64,000 nt of DNA from NCBI GenBank assembly GCA_030435675.1, contig CM059625.1, positions 3,224,001 to 3,288,000 on the forward strand. The letters are read 5' to 3'. Position 1 is the stretch's first letter. The number at the start of each line of letters is the position of its first letter. Below are positions 12,752-25,812 of the stretch, piece by piece. The DNA is from Steinernema hermaphroditum. Taxonomy: Eukaryota; Nematoda; Chromadorea; Rhabditida; Steinernematidae. The position numbers and the translations under genes were made by a program. Under the pieces are notes generated by a model. That model saw only the letters and a program-made list of their open reading frames with translations, searched no databases and was not told where the DNA came from.

Positions 12752-15304
12752 TTAGTCCGTCTTTCTCTTTGCAAACAACAGAGAATAAATGACGTGAAAG
12801 ATTTTCCGTACAATAGCGATAAAAGTGAGAAGTATGACAATAACGGAGATGCAGATCGGAGCGTATATGTCGATCATGTGCGTCTGCCACCACCACATCT
12901 CTCGTGTGTAGATGTTCATTTCGGGAAGGCTTCCGAATTTGGCGACGTACTCTGACCAGCGAAGGACAAGTTCTTCCGAACTGAAGGGTCTGCCTTCGAT
13001 CATCGCCTTCATTCGTTCCGCGTTCTCAGTGTAGATCCTGAATGCCAAAATAAGATACTCATTTTTTTACTTAGTATATGTATAGAATGCGTAAAATACT
13101 GGTCGAAAGGTAGGCGTACTGAACGTGGAAGACGCACTTTTCGATCAGCACCATTGATGTAATTCCCAAAAGTGTTATTTAAACTAACCACCCAAAGAAA
13201 AGAGAATTGACAGTCTCGGTTAAAGCCCCCCCCCCTCATTTCGAAAGCGGTTTTCTCTCAATGAATCACATGTTGTCAGAGTCAGAACTCTTCACCGTTC
13301 TTTGTACTCACGTTTTCTGGGTTCCATCGCCTAGAACAACTCTGAAGGCATCCTCTATCGCTACTGCTGTAAGATTCGTCTTCTTCATCAAGAATCCGAC
13401 CTTTCTCTTTTGCACAAAGGCAGCATTGTGTGGTTGATCACCGAAGATCGGAAGGGCCAAAAGTGGCTTTCCGTGAAACACCGACTCCGTCACGCTGTTC
13501 AGACCACAATGAGTCAGGAAAGCCTTTGTGTTCGGATGTGCTGAACATATTCGCATAACTCAATTGCAGGGCGGCCAACATACCGAGCAAATCAACTTGA
13601 GGGAGCCACCTAACTGGATAAACATTAGAGTAATTTTTGAAGATCTCGTCGTCGACGTTGTCATATTTCCAGACAAATTTGTAGTCGGGGAACTTCGACA
13701 TGGCTTCCAAAAAGGATAGCTTCATTGCCAGCGGCATATTGGAGCTGTGGACAATAGAGCCAAGTGAGATGAGCACGACGCCCTTCTTTGCCGATGTTGC
13801 GATGTCCAAATATTTCTGAATAAGCGGAACGATCAGTCATCAGGAAACGATTCTTACACCGGTGAGCGGCTTCGGCTTGGCCAGGCCAAGCCCGCCCATA
13901 TAGATGATTTTATGCGAAATCGGTCGGGCGAACTCAAGCATTTCCAGACTATTGACAAAGATGACAGACGTAGTTTTGTATTCGATATCACGGAGATCAG
14001 GAAATGAGGGGCCGTATTTTTCTGAAACGATATGCATAGAATGGGAAACAGATAAGAGACATCATTATGTACAAAAGGCAAGTAGATGTTCTACCAAAAG
14101 GTTAACCGGAAGGCTCCGCTCCCATTGCATGACACGGCCTCGTTTCTACAAGTCAGGCCCTGTTGTACGCCCTGACATGTCTATCGGTCACGTAATTTTT
14201 TTCGTCGTAGCAGTTTTTCCGACCACTAAACCTACAGGCGCTTCTTGTTATCATGTATTCGTCCATTACTGTTTTTGGTCTGCCACGCTATTGTCATGCC
14301 GATAAGCGATCATAAAGGACATTCCACAAAAGCAGAACGCATGCACCAAAACACTGCTGTCAGGAATCAAATATCAGGTCGATTTTGAGAGCTTTCGATG
14401 ATTAACTATCTCATAGAACAGCTTGTTCAGATTTCCGTTAATGGATAGGTGTTGAACTCTAAGACCAACCTGTAAAAATTGATTGTTGCAAGGCAGTATT
14501 TTTACGATCGATAAAGAACTTGAACATGTGAAGGCCGAAAACGTTTTTCACCCGTTCCAGGTAGGTCATTTCGTCAGTGAACGTTTGGAAGACACCTGAA
14601 ATATCATGTGTGTTTTGATCGTTATGCTCCGTCGTCTCACCTGGTTCAACAAAAGGCGACGGCTGTAGTCCCACAATCGTTTGCATCTTGTTGTAGAACG
14701 GAATTGCCGAAGCCACGATCACCGTCTTGATGTCCAAAGCATGCATGATTCCAGCATCACAATAGTCATGCTTTTCCGTTATTCCCACGTCGAACTTCTC
14801 CGCTTTAAGCGAATTCATCAGCTCGTCATCGTTGACCAAATCTATAAAAGCTATAATTTGTGCACTGGCTTTGCAAAGGACAACACCTCTGCAAACGTAA
14901 TGATAAACTGTGTACATTATCTTCAAATCGCTTTTCGCCATCGTCTCCGCATTGGCGTCGAACTGTTTTCCTCCCTTGAACTGAATCGTTCTCCACAGGT
15001 TCTTATCGAGGGAGTGGCCCTCAAAGCGGATGACTCGGTGCGCCTTTGTCGTTCCGTTTGAGTGCACATCCGGATCGTGAATGGGAATTAGCACCACCTG
15101 ACGAAATGTTTACTGATAACGCGAGGGGCGTGTGGCGCGACCAAAACTCACCACATAGTGGCCCGCATCGACAAGCAGGTCAGCGATTTTGCCCATGAAG
15201 TTGACATGGCTGTGGCCCAGTGTCGGCGTATAAATGAAATACTTGTATGATGAGGAGAAGGATATGAAGCCAAAGAATAACACCAATGTTGAGAGAAGCT
15301 TCAT
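12752..15304 (-). CDS. UDP-glucuronosyltransferase, 533 aa, complete
   Basis: Eight exons (minus strand, 5' to 3'): 15304-15152, 15097-14887, 14841-14641, 14595-14470, 14021-13858, 13815-13584, 13540-13312, 13037-12752. Introns are 43-55 nt apart from 448 and 274 nt, and every phase joins without a stop. The enzyme transfers sugar from UDP-sugar to small lipophilic molecules at the ER lumen (phase II detoxification). Visible features are a signal peptide (about residues 1-19), the nematode-type [13 protein letters not shown] segment holding the candidate catalytic His, a sugar-nucleotide signature running RWLPQVDLL ... FLTHCGLNS then [17 protein letters not shown], and a C-terminal membrane helix followed by a short basic tail ending KRKTD. 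Lys at -3 and -5 fits a KxKxx ER-retrieval signal. Length equals the family norm (about 530). The substrate is unknown. For exon 5 I preferred the GTAAG donor at 13857 because it alone keeps the frame into KYLDIATS. Confidence 0.93.
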
Positions 15305-17169
15305 TTTCTGTAAAGTGCAGTTTTAAGTGTACTCCTCGGAGATTTCAAAAAGTGATTTGTTGATAGCACGAAAGGAAGTACAACTCGAACAAATCTGCAT
15401 TTTTCAATACCGCACTAGCACGACGCTTTTAATAAAAAGCAGCAAGGCTCGTTTCCAAGTGAAAAGTTTCTGACCAAGAATTTATTGGTCGCCTAAGCTG
15501 GCGATGTTTGGTTATAAATGCAATGAAAACTAGCTACTTGTAGCGTTGAAATTCATGCTCAAATAAAAGAACCCCGGATGTCAACTGGTTCCGAAACGAT
15601 CCGAAAGGTCTAATTATCCATATTATTACAGTTATCTGCATTCAATAACCACGAATAAAGGATGATATCCACTTCTTATGGATTTTTACCTCGACACGTT
15701 TTCCAGGCCAGCCGCCCCGCGATTAAATACAAAACTAATCCAACCGATCTAACAATCTCACACGACTTACATGCAATATTTTGCTACATCCTATACAAAC
15801 CAATAGAAACCACTTCCTTTTAGGACTATAACACTATTAGATAAACCGGACCGTCATATCGAATCATGAAAAACTTTCAATCGCCGTAAAGCGAACGGAG
15901 CGACCACGTTTTTTAAGTGTGCTCGTCGCTGATAGAATAATCAGCCGTTAGCTGAGCTATTAAGAATAACCACATTATATGGATCGAACGTGCGACAGAA
16001 ACATTTTAGCGAGCAACTCTTTACCAATGTCTCTGCGCCCAGCGATAAGAAAGACAAGAAACTCAAGTGGGCCGGCTGTTGTCAATTCTTATCTCATTGG
16101 CGACATCCGTGCATCATAATGCCTGAGAATCCTACAAAATATAGCATTCTGTACAAGAGAAATACAAAGCCAAGGCGTGTAATGTTTCGGCATGCCGAAA
16201 CCCTTTGCTGGTTCAGTGGTTCAGCTTTGGAAGGTTTATAACTGTAAGCTGTTCACGAGAAGAGGCATTCCATAACGACGGTGATATGACTACAACAATA
16301 TTGTTCCCCTCTCTTTGAAGGCAATTCAACCGAGCATTAAACGGATCGAGACCGAAACCGACGTGCGCCAACAAGTAAGGGAAGAACAACAGGTATACGA
16401 ATTACAGTAATATGCACGCCACACACTCGCGCGCTCACAATATCAAGTCAATCGTTGCGAGAGTCACATTGGTGAAACTCGTCCATTCAGTGAGGTCGTC
16501 GCGGTCGCTCGGCGACACATCTATCTCTACGCAAAGCGTAAGGTATTTTGTAGCAATTCTGGCGCATCCCCGCAACACATCCGTAATTTCTGACTGGATG
16601 AGATATGCCTTCGAAAAATACCGAAAGCCATTTTCGCATGTCCAGTCAAAACAAAAAATTACCGCAACTTGGAGATGTCATAAAAAGCCGAATAGAAAAG
16701 TAGAAAACACCATCAATTCCCAACTTACCTGCCAAAATTCCAAGTGCCATTCGGACTCGTTTTGGACTGGAGATTCGAGGAGTCCGGACTCCGACTCGAT
16801 TGGATTTCGTACTGATTTCGTCTGAATCAGGCGCAAAAAGTGATATTGCACTAAGCTATATGCGATATTAGAGAAGCGCGAGGACGGAAAGTTTTGGTCA
16901 GCAAACCTCAGCAACCAAAAAACAGCCACCGTTTGTAATCAGGTCAAAAACAGCCAAAATGGAATTTTTCAACCCGGAACCTCTCTTGTTCTGTGGTACA
17001 GTGATCAAGCTTCTGGTAACAAAGCGCTCCGAGGCTTTGTTGTTAAATGGTCGACACCTGCAGTAAAGTATGTGTCTCTCTGCTAATAAACGTCACCTGA
17101 AAGAAGCACCATTTTCACTGTAACAATACAATGAATTATTCACGTCAACACTGTATAATTCGCCATGTA
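15305..17169. other. intergenic, UGT upstream region
   Basis: This is the 5' flank of the minus-strand UGT gene. No gene was recognised. A 14-bp perfect palindrome, GGAGTCCGGACTCC, lies near 16778-16791. The open frame at 16412-16825 has no domain and atypical composition, and I do not call it. Confidence 0.45.
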
Positions 17170-17640
17170 TTGGGTTGGGGAATAAATTCCTGTGGTTTTT
17201 TTGTCGATTAAAAAACGAACTTTTATCCAACAGCAATCAGAAGCCATTAATCAACAACAAATCCAACGTTGTTGTCTACGATCTGCTCCCATCGGTCCGC
17301 CAGTTCATCTATTCCTGTTATCCAAAAATCGCCAGGTCTGGAGTCAAAAACGTCGTTGATCCAGGTTTGAAGTTCTTCGTCATTTTCAAATGAAACGCCG
17401 ATATAGTTTGACGGCGAGCGGAACAGATTATATTCCGTTCGTGCCAAGTGTAGAGAATACGGTGGCTGTGCAAGAATCTCCCACTTCAGCTCTTGGAGGG
17501 CGGAATGGACAACTTTTACAATTTTCGGGCGCGCATTGTCGTGGGACAAAATAACTTGGCCTTCATGATTAGGTCTTCTCTGTTAGAATGCATGGTTCTA
17601 ACGGCTTTTCGAATGGAGACACCGATAGCCCTGCGTGCGG
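17170..17640 (-). mobile_element. mariner (DD34D-type) transposon relic, 3' part
   Basis: The minus-strand frame 17549-17247 encodes a decayed mariner transposase C-terminus. HDNARP is intact. PPYSLHLARTEYNLFRS stands where PPYSPDLAPSDYHLFRS is expected, so the third catalytic Asp is Glu and conserved Pro/Asp are lost. The tail reads RWEQIVDNN then VGFVVD and stops. Beyond the stop, the plus strand at 17170 reads TTGGGTTGGGGAATAAATTC, resembling a mariner terminal inverted repeat, preceded by TA at 17168-17169. The N-terminal half and the other terminal repeat are missing or unrecognisable, and the boundary at 17640 is approximate. Confidence 0.8.
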
Positions 17641-17925
17641 CAAGAATTATGCTCACACAACAAGATAAAAACGACTAAAAATTACTCAAAAATTGCAAAG
17701 AAACGCAAATTCTAGCATTTCCAGATACATAGTGGAAGTATGTAGATAGCATCTCAACTGTCTGTTTGGCTCATTGCGAATGTGTGCCGTTTGTAAGCGG
17801 GCGGTGCAGGGCTTGGTTACCCTCGGGCTCCTTATTTTGTGTGAATTTTTTCCGCGTGCGCACGGAAAAACGGAAAAACGCACACACACACAAACAGACC
17901 AACGGACCCGTCGGTTCTCCGTTTA

Positions 17926-19222
17926 CAGGGTGTCAATTAAATACTGTCACGCGCAAAAACAGCTATAACTTTTCACAGGACGAACAAAACGAAACATTTT
18001 ATATATCACTCGAAAGCGCATGAAATTCTCTACAACATAAAATCAATCTCATTCGAAATGGCTTCCTCGGGCGGCAATACAGGCGTCCAAACGCTTTCTG
18101 AAATTCTTCAGGATGGCCGCGATCATTTCTGGGGAAATTTCGTCCCATGCTTTTTCCAAAGCGCGTTTCAGCGAGCCAACGGACTTGTGCTTGACTGCGC
18201 AGGCCTTCTGCACCATGATACCCCAAACAGAAAAGTCGAGAGGGTTCAAATCCGGCGAATTTGAAGGCCAAACGTCCTTGCTCCAGAAGCTCGGCAGGTT
18301 GGCCTCACACTGAAGAGTCTTTTTCGCGCCATGGGCAGGAGCCCAGTCCTGCTGAAGGCTCCATTCGATATTCTCTGCATTTTCCTGGGCCCAGGGGATG
18401 ACAGCTCCTTCCAGAATCAGCTCGCGGTAGGTGTCGGCGTTGATTTTGGCCCCTTTGGGCACAAAAACCAGCTTGGTCTTGCCCAAGCCAGAAATTCCAC
18501 CCCAAACCATGATGGACTGCGGGAAGTGGACGTTTTCCCTCTTGACGACGCGTGGAGATCCTTTTGGCAACAGTTCACGCTGATTCTGGCTGTTTCGATA
18601 CGGTTGAACGGTGAAAATCTTTTCATCGGTGAAGAGGATTCGCTGGAGGGCGTCACCGCGGCTCAGGTTCTTCATTTTCCTGCATTTCTCCAGTCTTGAT
18701 TCTTTGTTCTGGTCCGTAAGGAGCTGACCCTTCGTGAGCTTGTAGGGAACCAGCTCCAGATCGTCTGTGATCAGCTTCCGCATTGTTTCATGGCTGACCT
18801 CGTGCTCCCTGGCTAGCTTTCGGATGCTTTTCTGGGGATTTCGCTGGATCTTCTTCCTTATCATGTTCATCAGCTTTGGGGTCCTGGCTGATCGCGGCCT
18901 TCCCTCTCTTTGACGGTCCTTGATCCCTCTTGTCTCCTCGAAACGCTGGACGACGCGATGCACTTGTTTGCGGTGGAATTTGAGGGACTTCGCAATCACA
19001 GGAATTGGCATCCCCCGCTTGTGGTTGGCGACGATGGCAGAGCGATCTTCTTCGGATACCATTTTAGCTGACGAATACAGAATTAATACCAGCGAATAAC
19101 AGCAATTCTAGGATAAAAAGGCATGGAGAATGCGAATAGTGCGACATAAGTGAGTGAGAAAGAATTAAAATTGGAAAAAAATTAAAAATCCGAATGCGTG
19201 ACAGTATTTAGTTGACACCCTG
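17926..19222 (-). mobile_element. intact Tc1/mariner-superfamily transposon, 1297 bp
   Basis: Terminal inverted repeats of 27 bp (17926-17952 and 19196-19222) start CAGGGTGTCAATTAA and match except at one position. A TA dinucleotide flanks each end (17924-17925 and 19223-19224), the target duplication expected of this superfamily. A single uninterrupted transposase frame fills the interior. Near-identical ends and an undamaged frame point to a recent insertion. Confidence 0.95.
18049..19062 (-). CDS. Tc1/mariner-type transposase, 337 aa, intact
   Basis: This catalyses cut-and-paste transposition of the enclosing element. The N-terminal paired-like helix-turn-helix region (about residues 1-50 and 60-105) is joined by a GRPRSAR linker resembling the GRPR AT-hook of Tc1 and mariner proteins. 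Catalytic motifs are ILFTDEK (Asp146), QQDWAPAH (Asp239) and NSPDLNPLDFSVW (Asp276). The spacing between the second and third Asp is 36 residues by my count, between classical mariner (DD34D) and maT (DD37D). The C-terminus ends in a short LDACIAARGSHFE block typical of the maT-like group. No stop or frameshift interrupts the frame and no intron is needed. Nearest kin by eye are nematode maT-like elements. Whether it is active cannot be told from sequence. Confidence 0.93.
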   Translation of the reverse strand: MVSEEDRSAIVANHKRGMPIPVIAKSLKFHRKQVHRVVQRFEETRGIKDRQREGRPRSARTPKLMNMIRKKIQRNPQKSIRKLAREHEVSHETMRKLITDDLELVPYKLTKGQLLTDQNKESRLEKCRKMKNLSRGDALQRILFTDEKIFTVQPYRNSQNQRELLPKGSPRVVKRENVHFPQSIMVWGGISGLGKTKLVFVPKGAKINADTYRELILEGAVIPWAQENAENIEWSLQQDWAPAHGAKKTLQCEANLPSFWSKDVWPSNSPDLNPLDFSVWGIMVQKACAVKHKSVGSLKRALEKAWDEISPEMIAAILKNFRKRLDACIAARGSHFE

Positions 19223-19224
19223 TA

Positions 19225-22200
19225 TATAGGGGATCATACAGACCCACTTCTCATCGCCTGCTACTATCCTGTACAGAAATCGATGCTCATATCTTCTTGT
19301 TCCTCGGTAACGGGCAAGATGTTGAACAGCGATTTGAAGACGTGTTTCCGTGATACCTCCATCTGTATATCCTGAAATTTAGACACAGTATGGCTATAAA
19401 ATAAACAGTGTTACCGCGCTATTATAAAGCAGAGATAGCCTTTTCAAACTCCTTGCCGCTGATAGCTCTCACTTGCCCGATCCTGACAAATATGTTACAA
19501 TCCACGGCTCAACAACAAAAAGGAACTGATTCGCCAACCCAATAGTATTACCATGTACGCAACGTCAGTTAATCCGCCTCCACTAACACAATGTCTGGGT
19601 GGATTCTAGGCGTGGTCTGTCTTTACAGTTTTTAATCGTTTTTAGCCTGTTTTATGAGCAGCTCTTTCGCCGCTCCCTTTGATGTCAAGGCTCCGAAAGT
19701 CAGTCAGACCTTTCACGTGTTTACCACCGGTGGGCTACTGTCCTATTACAAAAACAAATTTTGCTTCGATCATTTCCGTTAGGTACCACATAATGAAATT
19801 CACCTAGAACACCCCTTGTCTATAACTTATTCTGTCGATGCCCCTTCTGAAATTCACAGCAGCCACTCCTCAGCGTTTGGCGCTCCTCTTTGACCAATAT
19901 GCGGGACACCACATTTTGATGAACACCAATTTCGCCCCTATCCCCGGAAGACATCAACTTGACATCTATATGTGGTTTATGCCAGGTCGAGAGGGGCGGA
20001 TATCGTAGTGGAGATCGAAAATCGGATCAGTCCATCTGTTCTCGTTTGAAATGTGCACGTAGGCCGCGTCTAGACTCATTAAACAAATGGATGGAACACC
20101 GGCGCTTTGCACGACGCGACGCTGCACGCCATGCCAAAAGATCAGTTTTTCTATTCTGTGTACACTTTCCATACGGTATGCATCAGTGATCAGACTTCGC
20201 CTTCATAACCGCGAACCATCCATGAAGACTGCGAACTGTTTGACGTATCCAAAAACGAGTTGGACCGCTTGACCATTATAAATCTCGGGGGGATAGACAG
20301 GGTTATATTAGTATTGTCCTCATTCACCACTTGTTTTGTTTTTTGTTTCACAGTTATCTTCGCTTCCAGGCGACCGTCAGTTAATAGGGCACCAGGCAAA
20401 GAAAAAAGCCATCGCAGCGCCGGCATTTTTCAGCCTGTTTGTTGCTGATCACTCTCAACCGCAGTCGAATTGACATCGATGCAGGTCACTGTCTAGACAG
20501 TCGACGTGACACTTTTAAAATTTTAATTTTAATTCCTTCGAACGAATCAGTTGCTCAGCCAAGAGGAGCGTTAAAACAAACGATTTCTGTCAACCGCAAT
20601 GTATGTCTATGAATACATCCTTTGAGTTTGTACAAAATTTTCGAACTGGTTTCAACGTTTCGAAATGGTCTAATTTGCTATTTCTTTTCAAATGGACACA
20701 TTTTCGAGACACAAAATTAACCGAATTTACTGATTCGCAAGAGAAAAGATGTGCCCGGAAAGATAGATGTTCAGGTTGACTGTCTCTCCCTAAAAGCTAC
20801 ATTATCGAGTTGCCCAGCTGAACTGTTTTGATGCACTTGTGGAACATCTTTACGGTAGAATAGCAGCACTCAAATAACCCCTTATCGAAGCTTCCCTGAC
20901 CTATAGTCGTTGTTCCTCGGTACTTATCGGTAATACACTTTGTACTTATGAAATGAATGAAGTATCGACGCAACTGTGGCTGTTTCCAAATCCCTTGGCA
21001 TGATACTACTGTTCTACCTCTCTTTTATTAAAGATGCTATGAAATACCTGGTTATGTCGTATAGCAGAACGAGCTTGTTCTAAATTGTGTCCGCTGCCTT
21101 CGCGCACTTTGCGCATTTCGTCATTGTTTATGTCGTTATCACGAGGTTTGATGGGACACCACACCCAATTTAAAGGACAACTAACTACCCTGTCTTCACC
21201 ATCACTCTCTCAACTTGTACCAAAGAACTGTCCCTAATCACAGAAGTAAACATGTTGTTAGTTGAAGAATATAAGCAAAAGTCTCAGCGAACTCTCAGCT
21301 ATACAGATGCAGGAAAGAGAAAACGGTAGAAACGGCGATGATGACGCTCCATGACGTCACTGATAGTCGGTCGCTCGTCTCTGCATTTCTAAAGTTCGGC
21401 CGAAGTTCACCACCGCAACCCGGAACATTGGCGTCGAAAAAGTGCAGAAAATCGTTTGATTAGCAGCTCCGGAAACTGCGACGTGCATCTGTCCAAGGTC
21501 ACATAATTCAGAAGAACGGTTTCGCGTTACGCTTTACGAACGACGTTTCTTCTGCTGATTGAGAGTTTTCCAAATTGTGCCTGGGAATGTGGTCACTCTT
21601 CTCCTACAGAAATGAATACGTTTGTAGTTTCGACAAAGCTACTGAAAGTCGTTGCGCAGTCGACGTGTCATTTTTCGGCGTCCGCCGATATTAAAAGTGC
21701 GCAGAAAGTGCACCGCACGTCAACTACTCTCACCCCATAAAAATTCCATATTTTCTAACATGATAAACAATCAGATAAACTCCGATGCCCTTTTCTCTCA
21801 GCGACGAGCAGAACGTACCCATTGTGGCATGCAGCTGTTCTCGCAAACGATCTTTAGTCGGGTGGCCGTTTGACGTGAGAAAACGGTTTGCCTACAATTT
21901 CCGGTAGATTAGACTGTACCCAAATTGATAATGTCACCAAACAGACGGATTTGGATTACAGCGAAGTGCAGATGATTTACCATTGAGAGCAAAGTATGGT
22001 GTGTGCGCTTTTCCTACTATGAAAGTTAAGAGGAATCTCTAACCACATCTCTTTTGCATAAACTAAGGCTACGTGTATCAGTCGGCTAGAAATGAGAACG
22101 TTTTGCTTGAATAGCAAATAGCGAGCAGGAAAAGCCTCAGATTTTGTGACGACTGTTGATATAAGAGTGGTGCTCGGTCAAATTGGAGATTTTCTGCGTT

Positions 22201-25200
22201 GTGCTGCATCACTGTGTCTTCTGCGATAAGACACGTGAGTGCGTCTTGCTAAAGGTTGACCCTTCCTGTCACTTTAATTTGTTTGGCTCACGTGGGCGTC
22301 AGAATGATGTTGGGCAGCAAGGGGTTAAGAGTGTGAATGAAATGCTTTCAGACTGCTGCTTATCGAAATTGTGACACCAAGCATCACACCCACGATAACA
22401 GCTAACTGATCTTTTGGGCCCGGAGACGGCTGGGTACTAAAGTACATTCTGTCTCCGGGTTGCAAGGTTCATTTTAGTCTGGGATTGTGCGCTTTAAACT
22501 CAAGCCTTTGCAAGGTTTATATCTCCTCTGTAAGTAAGTTTCCACAGTTAACAGTATCCCCGAAGGTGACCAACCCACTCTATCTACTTCCAAAGATCAC
22601 TGACGTCACATCCCTTTCCACATGGCCTGATGTCGAAAATGCGCGTCGTACACAAACTGTGTACATTTGTGTCGCTATCGTGCTGATGCGGATCATTGTT
22701 TACACTGCAAGGTGTTCAGCGTATTTTCGTCTTTTTTCGGCAAAACGCACGTACGTTTTCGGATCTCCGCTCTACGAAGAATCCCCACTCAGCGATTCGG
22801 TCCATCTCCCGAAGCCGAAAACTCGCGTTTTTTCGACGTCTGCCCGGCGCCACGTCTGCGTCGCTCGCTCCCGAAGAATTGATCGTTGCTGTCTTCGAGA
22901 CGATCGTCAGCCTCGAAATCGCTCCTTTTTGCGACGCTCGACCACTCGCCGTTTCCGTCAAATTACCGTTCACGTGCGCGGATTAACTTTGGACGGATGA
23001 TTTTGATAAGGCCCCGGCCCGTAGGAGCCCATCCTCTTAATAAGATGAGACTTCTCATGGGATTGTGCACGTGATGAAAAGAGCACAAACAGTTGGACGG
23101 GTGGGGCATCTGTGCCCGGTGGACACAGGGCACAAACCGCTGACGATGGGACGCCGCAATGCGAGCTGAACAACAGGCAACGTCCGGTGGAGTGGTATTT
23201 TTAGTTGGGAAAAGAGAAAAAGTTGACGGACGGCGAAATCAAGAATAGATCTAACAGAAAATATTTTTATGATTCATATCAGGGCAGCGAACATTCATGT
23301 CTATCATCGACACAGACATTTTCTTCTGATCTAAAAATGTTTCCGACGCTTCAACGGTCGCAAAGTGACAACATTGAAGTGACATTTGTAGTCAGAATGA
23401 CGAGGGAAGATATGCGTCCTCTGTCGCCATTAGCAGGAATTTATGGAAAACTGTATGGCCACACGACAGCTACCGTGAGAACTTAATCCGGTGCTCCTTT
23501 AATATTACATGGGCCCGGTAAAAATTTCTAGGAACGTCTCTTTTCAAGGGCCGCTCTGCAATTCATATTCAATCATCTCTGACAGGCAGTCTCCTATAAC
23601 CATATGTGAGTGCAATTCAGCGATAACTGATGGAAACCTCTCACATGTCATAGCTGCTTGTACCATATAGCAACGTGTGTTTCCTTGATACTCTATTATC
23701 TACTCTCACAATTCTATATGTTACTCACAGACTTCTTCTTCTTCCGGGTCTCTACATGTCAATTAAGTGTGCGCCACAAACACTTCCACGTCTGCCACAA
23801 CTGATGGCAGATTTATAAGAAATGGCCTTTCGCTATCGGACGCAATCGACATGTGGACTTAATCCGATAAAATGTCGGATCTATACGTGCAGTGTACAGT
23901 CTCAGTAGACCCCTTGTTTAAGTCGGTTATGTAAAAACATTAGTGTGGCAGTTAGCAAAAGGAGCAGCACACAATCGGCCTCACTTTAAACAAGCACGTA
24001 AGCCGATGTAGCCAAGCACAAGTGTCCATCCAGTCATGAAATTAATCCATATGAAAGCAGCCGTGCATCAGCAACAGTGAGTGATAAAGCGGTAGAATGA
24101 AATTGTAATTGCTTTGCTCTTCGGAAAATTCAATTGCAACAGTGATCATAAACGACTCTATGCAGAACCGAAATTAACAGGTTGTATGTCTTTTGAGCCC
24201 CTTCTATCCATTACTCATATAAAGGCTAATCTTTTATGGTTGGAATTTCGCAGTTCCGGGGTTCACTCTTATTCCTGTCCACTTGCTGTGACCTTCCATC
24301 TCAAATGAAACAGTGCGGTTTATCAATTAACTACCACAATCATAGAACCACATACCCCGTAGTGGCTTATTTGTAGTTGCTCGTTCCCACGACAAACGTT
24401 TATCAGCCAACGAGCAAAGAATTCCTTCGAACCGTCCGCTTCTGACTTTCACGCCCTGTACTATTGAACTTCAAAGATAGATGAGTTATCAACTGGTGGA
24501 TCTGACTGCTTAAGAAACGGTTTTGATGACCGGTCACCGCATCATCTATTCCAGATTGCCGGCCATAGAAGGCACTACTTATCATTTGGGGCTAGGATAC
24601 AAGGGGCACAAATTTTATGTAGTGCTTCTTTCCTCGTGACAAGTGCTTATCGTCGAACTACAAAGAAATTCCTGAGGAACATTGATGGACTATGAACTTT
24701 CCATTGTGTAGTTTATCGCATCTCAAAGGTCCCTCATGGATATCACACGACAGTACTCGGTCATCTAGTCAAATTTCTATATCAACCATGTAACTAACTA
24801 CATCCCTACGTTCTTGTTTGGGGATCCTTATTACACAAGAGTACTCAAAGTTGACGATCCAGTACATAAATTTCTATATTTACCATGTAGCTAGGTACGT
24901 CCCTAGTTTCTCACTTGGGATCCTTCCAAAGTGTCCGTCTGAGATCGATTTGAAGAACGGCACACAGGCGGGCATACCATATTGAACGTTAACCCCAAAA
25001 CAGTGTCATCTGTCTACACAAACACCTTTTAAAGTAACTTTTTATAGTCGAAGCAACTTTTAAAGAAATCTGGATAATGGATGACGAGAATCGACACCAC
25101 AGATCAGTATACCTCTGCACAAGTTCAGCTTATCGGTCCTCTTCGATATCAAAGAACCGCGTGCCCCATCGCAGCAACCCAAATACAGTCGCTCACTCTC

Positions 25201-25812
25201 ACGAACGACAAGCACTTATCAACGAACAACCCTCGGCCGCAGAGCATTTTCTCTCCAAAACAATGTAAAAAACTCTGTTTCAAAGCGTCCACTTTATCGT
25301 TTAGTGTTTATCGTTTGGACGTCCGTACCAAACATTGTAACTACATGTTTTTTCTGATACACCAACTACCCTTTATCACAGGAATTGTGCCCTGGACTGA
25401 TAGTATTCGAAGAGTAGAGTATCAAAGTCTAAAGGCCCCGAAAGGTCAACTTCGTCTCCTGTCAATGATTGTGCAAGATGATGCAACGAACTATTTTTAA
25501 TGTTTATTATAATATAAATATATTTTACACATATATTGCTAGAGAAAAGAGACTATTTACAAGTTTCCATCACATTCTACGTAACACGTTTGTCGCACCT
25601 GTAGCAATCTCTCTTTCAATCTATATGTATGTATGTACAGAGCAATAAAAATTGATTAGTAAGGGAGATTGGGGAGAGAGAACAGTGAGAAAACTGAGAG
25701 GCAGACCCGTTGTTTACAGCTCTACACGAAAACACGTGAGAAAAGAATCATCTAGGGGGAGAGAGAATATGTACAATGTGGAATGGGAAAAGGACACCTA
25801 TTCCTCGAGGGC
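19225..25812. other. intergenic, no gene recognised
   Basis: No supported gene in 6.6 kb. 22650-23000 is GC-rich with long open frames on both strands, but no domain or splice pattern decides between them. 25501-25812 is probably 3' UTR of the minus-strand acyltransferase. A 97-bp imperfect tandem duplication lies at 24752-24926. Confidence 0.45.
24752..24926. repeat. imperfect 97-bp tandem duplication
   Basis: Two copies of a unit containing AAATTTCTATAT, ACCATGTA and GGGATCCTT occur with a period of about 97 bp (anchors at 24771 and 24868). They differ at about a fifth of positions, so the duplication is old. No coding potential is evident. Confidence 0.65.
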
